Source: Gammaproteobacteria bacterium
GTDB lineage: Bacteria; Pseudomonadota; Gammaproteobacteria; Steroidobacterales; SZUA-146
Reading direction: 5' to 3'
Assembly (NCBI GenBank): GCA_013002925.1
Contig: JABDLQ010000104.1
Span: 1 to 8,435, forward strand
DNA length: 8,435 nucleotides
Numbering within the stretch: position 1 is the first letter of the stretch; the number at the start of each line of letters is the position of its first letter. Position numbers and translations under genes: made by a program. Under the pieces are notes generated by a model, which was not told the DNA's origin, did no database searches, and saw only the letters and a list, made by a program, of their open reading frames with translations. Positions 6,886 to 8,435 of this stretch are shown piece by piece.

Positions 6886-7851
6886 TCAGCCACCAAATTT
6901 TGTTACGTCCTGCTCGCTGGGCATGGCCGTCGCGGTGCCGGGTCTGGTGGTGGATAGGCCGGCGACCGTGTTGGCAAAGCGAATGGCCCGTGCGAAATCA
7001 TCCGGATATTTTGTCATGCCCGCGGCAAGCCCGCCATTGAAGGCATCACCGGCACCGGTCGTATCTGTTGCGGCAACATCAATTGCGGCAATTCGATAAA
7101 AGGGTCTCTCCCGGACTCGCGGGTTGCCATTAACCGCGGGGTTGTGTGATACAAAACAACCTTTGTCACCAAGCGTAAGAACCACCGTCGCCACATTGGC
7201 CTGACAACAATAATCATGAATACTCGCGTCGTCTGCCAGCCAAAAATCATTCGGTATATCTTGTTGCAGCACATGTTTCATAAGAAAAATAAATTCCGTT
7301 TCGTTGGGGGTCAAAACATCAACAGATTGCATCAGAGCCATGGTTAAACTGTCATTGATTGGTGCAGGATTCAAAATGGTCGTGGTGTCATTTGAACGTG
7401 CAATTTCCAGCGCCCGGGTGGTCGCAGACAGGCTGCTTTCAACCTGGCATACCAGGCAGCGGGCGGCAGCAATCTCAGCATGCAAACTGTCAATATGCTC
7501 TGTAGACAGATAATCGTTCGCCCCCAGCGCCACGACGATCAGGTTTTGCCCATCCTGGTTGACGACGATCGAAGCAGCAGCTGTAGGCTGATCCGGACAT
7601 GTTTGTAGCGCCGCGGGTAGATTCTCCCCGTCAACAAAGTCTTTGGCACCAGCGCCAAACACATCATCGCCAACAGCGCCGATAAACAGAGTGCTTGCAC
7701 CGAGCCGATGGCAGGCAACTGCCTGATTAAACCCCTTGCCTCCCGGGCCCGGTTGAAACGTACCAATCCGGGATTCGCCAGGGGCGGGAAATACTGACGT
7801 TTTAAAGGCAAGGTCCTGTACAAAACTTCCCACTACTACGACATCGGCCAT
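6886..7851 (-). CDS. Ribokinase-family (PfkB) sugar kinase, candidate deoxyribokinase
   Basis: The 321-residue product has the ribokinase layout: N-terminal beta strand and GSFVQD (8-13), FPAPGES (21-27), the sugar-binding GPGGKGFNQAVA (35-46), LNPAP (160-164), TPNETE (181-186), and the signature DTTGAGDAFNGG (263-274) with catalytic base Asp269 and the anion hole. It transfers the ATP gamma-phosphate to the 5-OH of a pentose. E. coli ribokinase has GSINAD at the first motif, where the Asn and Asp contact the sugar; here the Asn position is Val11 while Asp13 is kept. Loss of a polar contact together with the convergent deoC operon suggests 2-deoxyribose as substrate, but ribose or another pentose is possible. 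The start is ATG at 7851 with a poor GGGGCGAG site upstream. The gene is single, convergent with the deoC operon, and has its own upstream region. Confidence 0.88.
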   Translation of the reverse strand: MADVVVVGSFVQDLAFKTSVFPAPGESRIGTFQPGPGGKGFNQAVACHRLGASTLFIGAVGDDVFGAGAKDFVDGENLPAALQTCPDQPTAAASIVVNQDGQNLIVVALGANDYLSTEHIDSLHAEIAAARCLVCQVESSLSATTRALEIARSNDTTTILNPAPINDSLTMALMQSVDVLTPNETEFIFLMKHVLQQDIPNDFWLADDASIHDYCCQANVATVVLTLGDKGCFVSHNPAVNGNPRVRERPFYRIAAIDVAATDTTGAGDAFNGGLAAGMTKYPDDFARAIRFANTVAGLSTTRPGTATAMPSEQDVTKFGG

Positions 7852-7877
7852 TGCACTCGCCCCGGGTTAAAAATTTA

Positions 7878-7896
7878 TGACGCGTTCATATCGTCA
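7878..7896. promoter_or_regulatory. Small inverted repeat upstream of the kinase
   Basis: TGACG (7878-7882) and CGTCA (7892-7896) form an inverted repeat with a nine-base spacer, 27 bases upstream of the kinase start. On the minus strand a TATACT hexamer (7896-7901) abuts it. This could be an operator over a kinase promoter. The arms are short and chance is a real possibility. Confidence 0.2.
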
Positions 7897-8238
7897 GTAT
7901 ACCGTTGAATCAGCCGGCACGATCAGGTAACGGATACATCAAACTGTCACCGCACCGCATTGCCGGGGGTAACGATTCATGCTTTGAATCATAGTCTCTT
8001 TTAAAACCACTGGTATAGAGCAGGTCAACACGACTCACTGAAACAAGACGAGCGAACAAAAACATACAAGCGAAGGAGAACGACTTCAGAAGCACTGCAA
8101 ACGACTAAGAGAAAAGACCTGTTCGTTAGCAGCGCACATCTTAAGGCGCCATAAACGGCATGCGATGGCCAGGTATTGCGAGAGGAAGATGTCAATTCCC
8201 GGATCATCATATTGCGTAACGCCCCGTTTCCTTCAGGA

Positions 8239-8331
8239 AGTGGTGTCGACCCGGCGGTTTTTATAAAGGTCTTACTCGCACCAATGACACAACGCGGCGT
8301 TTTCTTAAAAAACCGTCGGGTCGACACCGCT
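8239..8331. repeat. 93-base palindromic element with 24-base inverted arms (MITE-like)
   Basis: The arm at 8239-8262 begins AGTGGTGTCGACCCGG and ends in TTTTT; the arm at 8308-8331, read on the minus strand, is the same except for two transitions (22 of 24 identical). The inner 45 bases contain a second, smaller palindrome, AACGC-G-GCGTT (8291-8301). In plus-strand RNA the two mismatches become G-U or U-G pairs, so the stem would be continuous. This is far beyond chance and fits a miniature inverted-repeat element or a long structured RNA stem. A two-base GA flanks both ends (8237-8238 and 8332-8333), too short to prove a target duplication. No transposase is nearby. Confidence 0.75.
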
Positions 8332-8435
8332 GACCTCGACAGCGATCACTCCCGGAAGGCACGCGACACGCCCTCAAAATGTAAGGAAAGAAGAAGCACC
8401 AGGCCTCACCGACGGTAACGTAAGAACCGCTAGCC

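Larger units (their letters stand above)
7852..8435. other. Right-end region without a supportable gene
   Basis: These 584 bases include the upstream region of the kinase and then unassigned DNA. Open frames exist at 7910-8095 (-), 8025-8327 (-) and 8176-8418 (+), but none has a recognisable domain, a good ribosome-binding site or a sensible composition, and the last two run through a palindromic element. A perfect 6-bp hairpin (GATTCA, five-base loop, TGAATC) lies at 7974-7990. Positions 8041-8110 are 50% A and only 7% T by count on the plus strand. The palindromic element at 8239-8331 is listed separately. Confidence 0.5.

Noticed and set aside
6646..6957. Forward open frame of 103 codons
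   Set aside because: It has no recognisable motif or ribosome-binding site and overlaps the 3' end of the kinase on the other strand.
7910..8095. Minus-strand open frame of 61 codons with a hydrophobic start
   Set aside because: It needs a GTG start, lacks a clear ribosome-binding site and has no domain I recognise. It might be real, but I cannot support it.
8165..8266. Short forward frame of 33 codons ending in the palindrome
   Set aside because: It is too short, has no ribosome-binding site, and its end is set by the AT-rich inner edge of the repeat arm.
8025..8327. Minus-strand open frame of 100 codons through the palindromic element
   Set aside because: It begins inside one arm of the palindrome, crosses the other, and then runs through the T-poor region; the composition is odd and no domain is visible.
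8239..8331. Integron attC site
   Set aside because: The arms lack the RYYYAAC and GTTRRRY core sites at their outer ends, and there is no cassette-like gene order.

Overview
The window looks like a chromosomal segment of a gammaproteobacterium of moderate to fairly high GC. The main reason is a divergently arranged set on the left that matches the enterobacterial BaeSR envelope-stress system: a periplasmic Spy/CpxP-like chaperone transcribed leftwards, and a BaeS-like sensor kinase plus BaeR-like response regulator transcribed rightwards. The assignment to this class is inference; no rRNA or other phylogenetic marker is present.

Layout. Positions 14-664 (-) encode a secreted Spy-like protein made of two tandem copies of one LTxxQ domain. 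Positions 665-798 are the shared control region and hold three helically phased TGTGCA boxes. Positions 799-2244 and 2241-2918 (+) are baeS and baeR, coupled through an ATGA overlap. After about 250 bases with no gene, 3173-4084 (+) is deoC, a deoxyribose-phosphate aldolase of the type also found in animals. It is followed, almost without gaps, by a possible 25-codon micro-ORF (4087-4164), a complete NAD(P)-type aldehyde dehydrogenase (4161-5645), and a shorter aldehyde-dehydrogenase homologue that has lost its active site (5655-6575). About 310 bases without a gene separate this operon from a convergent ribokinase-family sugar kinase (6886-7851, -). The last 584 bases hold no gene I can support. 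They contain a strikingly A-rich, T-poor stretch and a 93-base palindromic element with 24-base inverted arms.

How the genes fit together. The left half is an envelope-stress circuit: misfolding or chemical stress in the periplasm is sensed by BaeS, BaeR is phosphorylated, and the Spy-like chaperone is a likely target. The right half fits 2-deoxyribose salvage. The kinase would make 2-deoxyribose 5-phosphate, DeoC would split it into glyceraldehyde 3-phosphate and acetaldehyde, and the aldehyde dehydrogenase would oxidise the acetaldehyde. The two adjacent dehydrogenase genes, one active-looking and one a pseudoenzyme, resemble the two halves of the two-domain ALDH16 family encoded as separate proteins.

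The most interesting points are the split ALDH16-like pair, the micro-ORF bridging deoC to the dehydrogenase, the kinase's altered sugar-binding motif, the duplicated Spy domain, and the palindromic element near the right end. I see no defence system, phage, CRISPR array or recognisable transposase.
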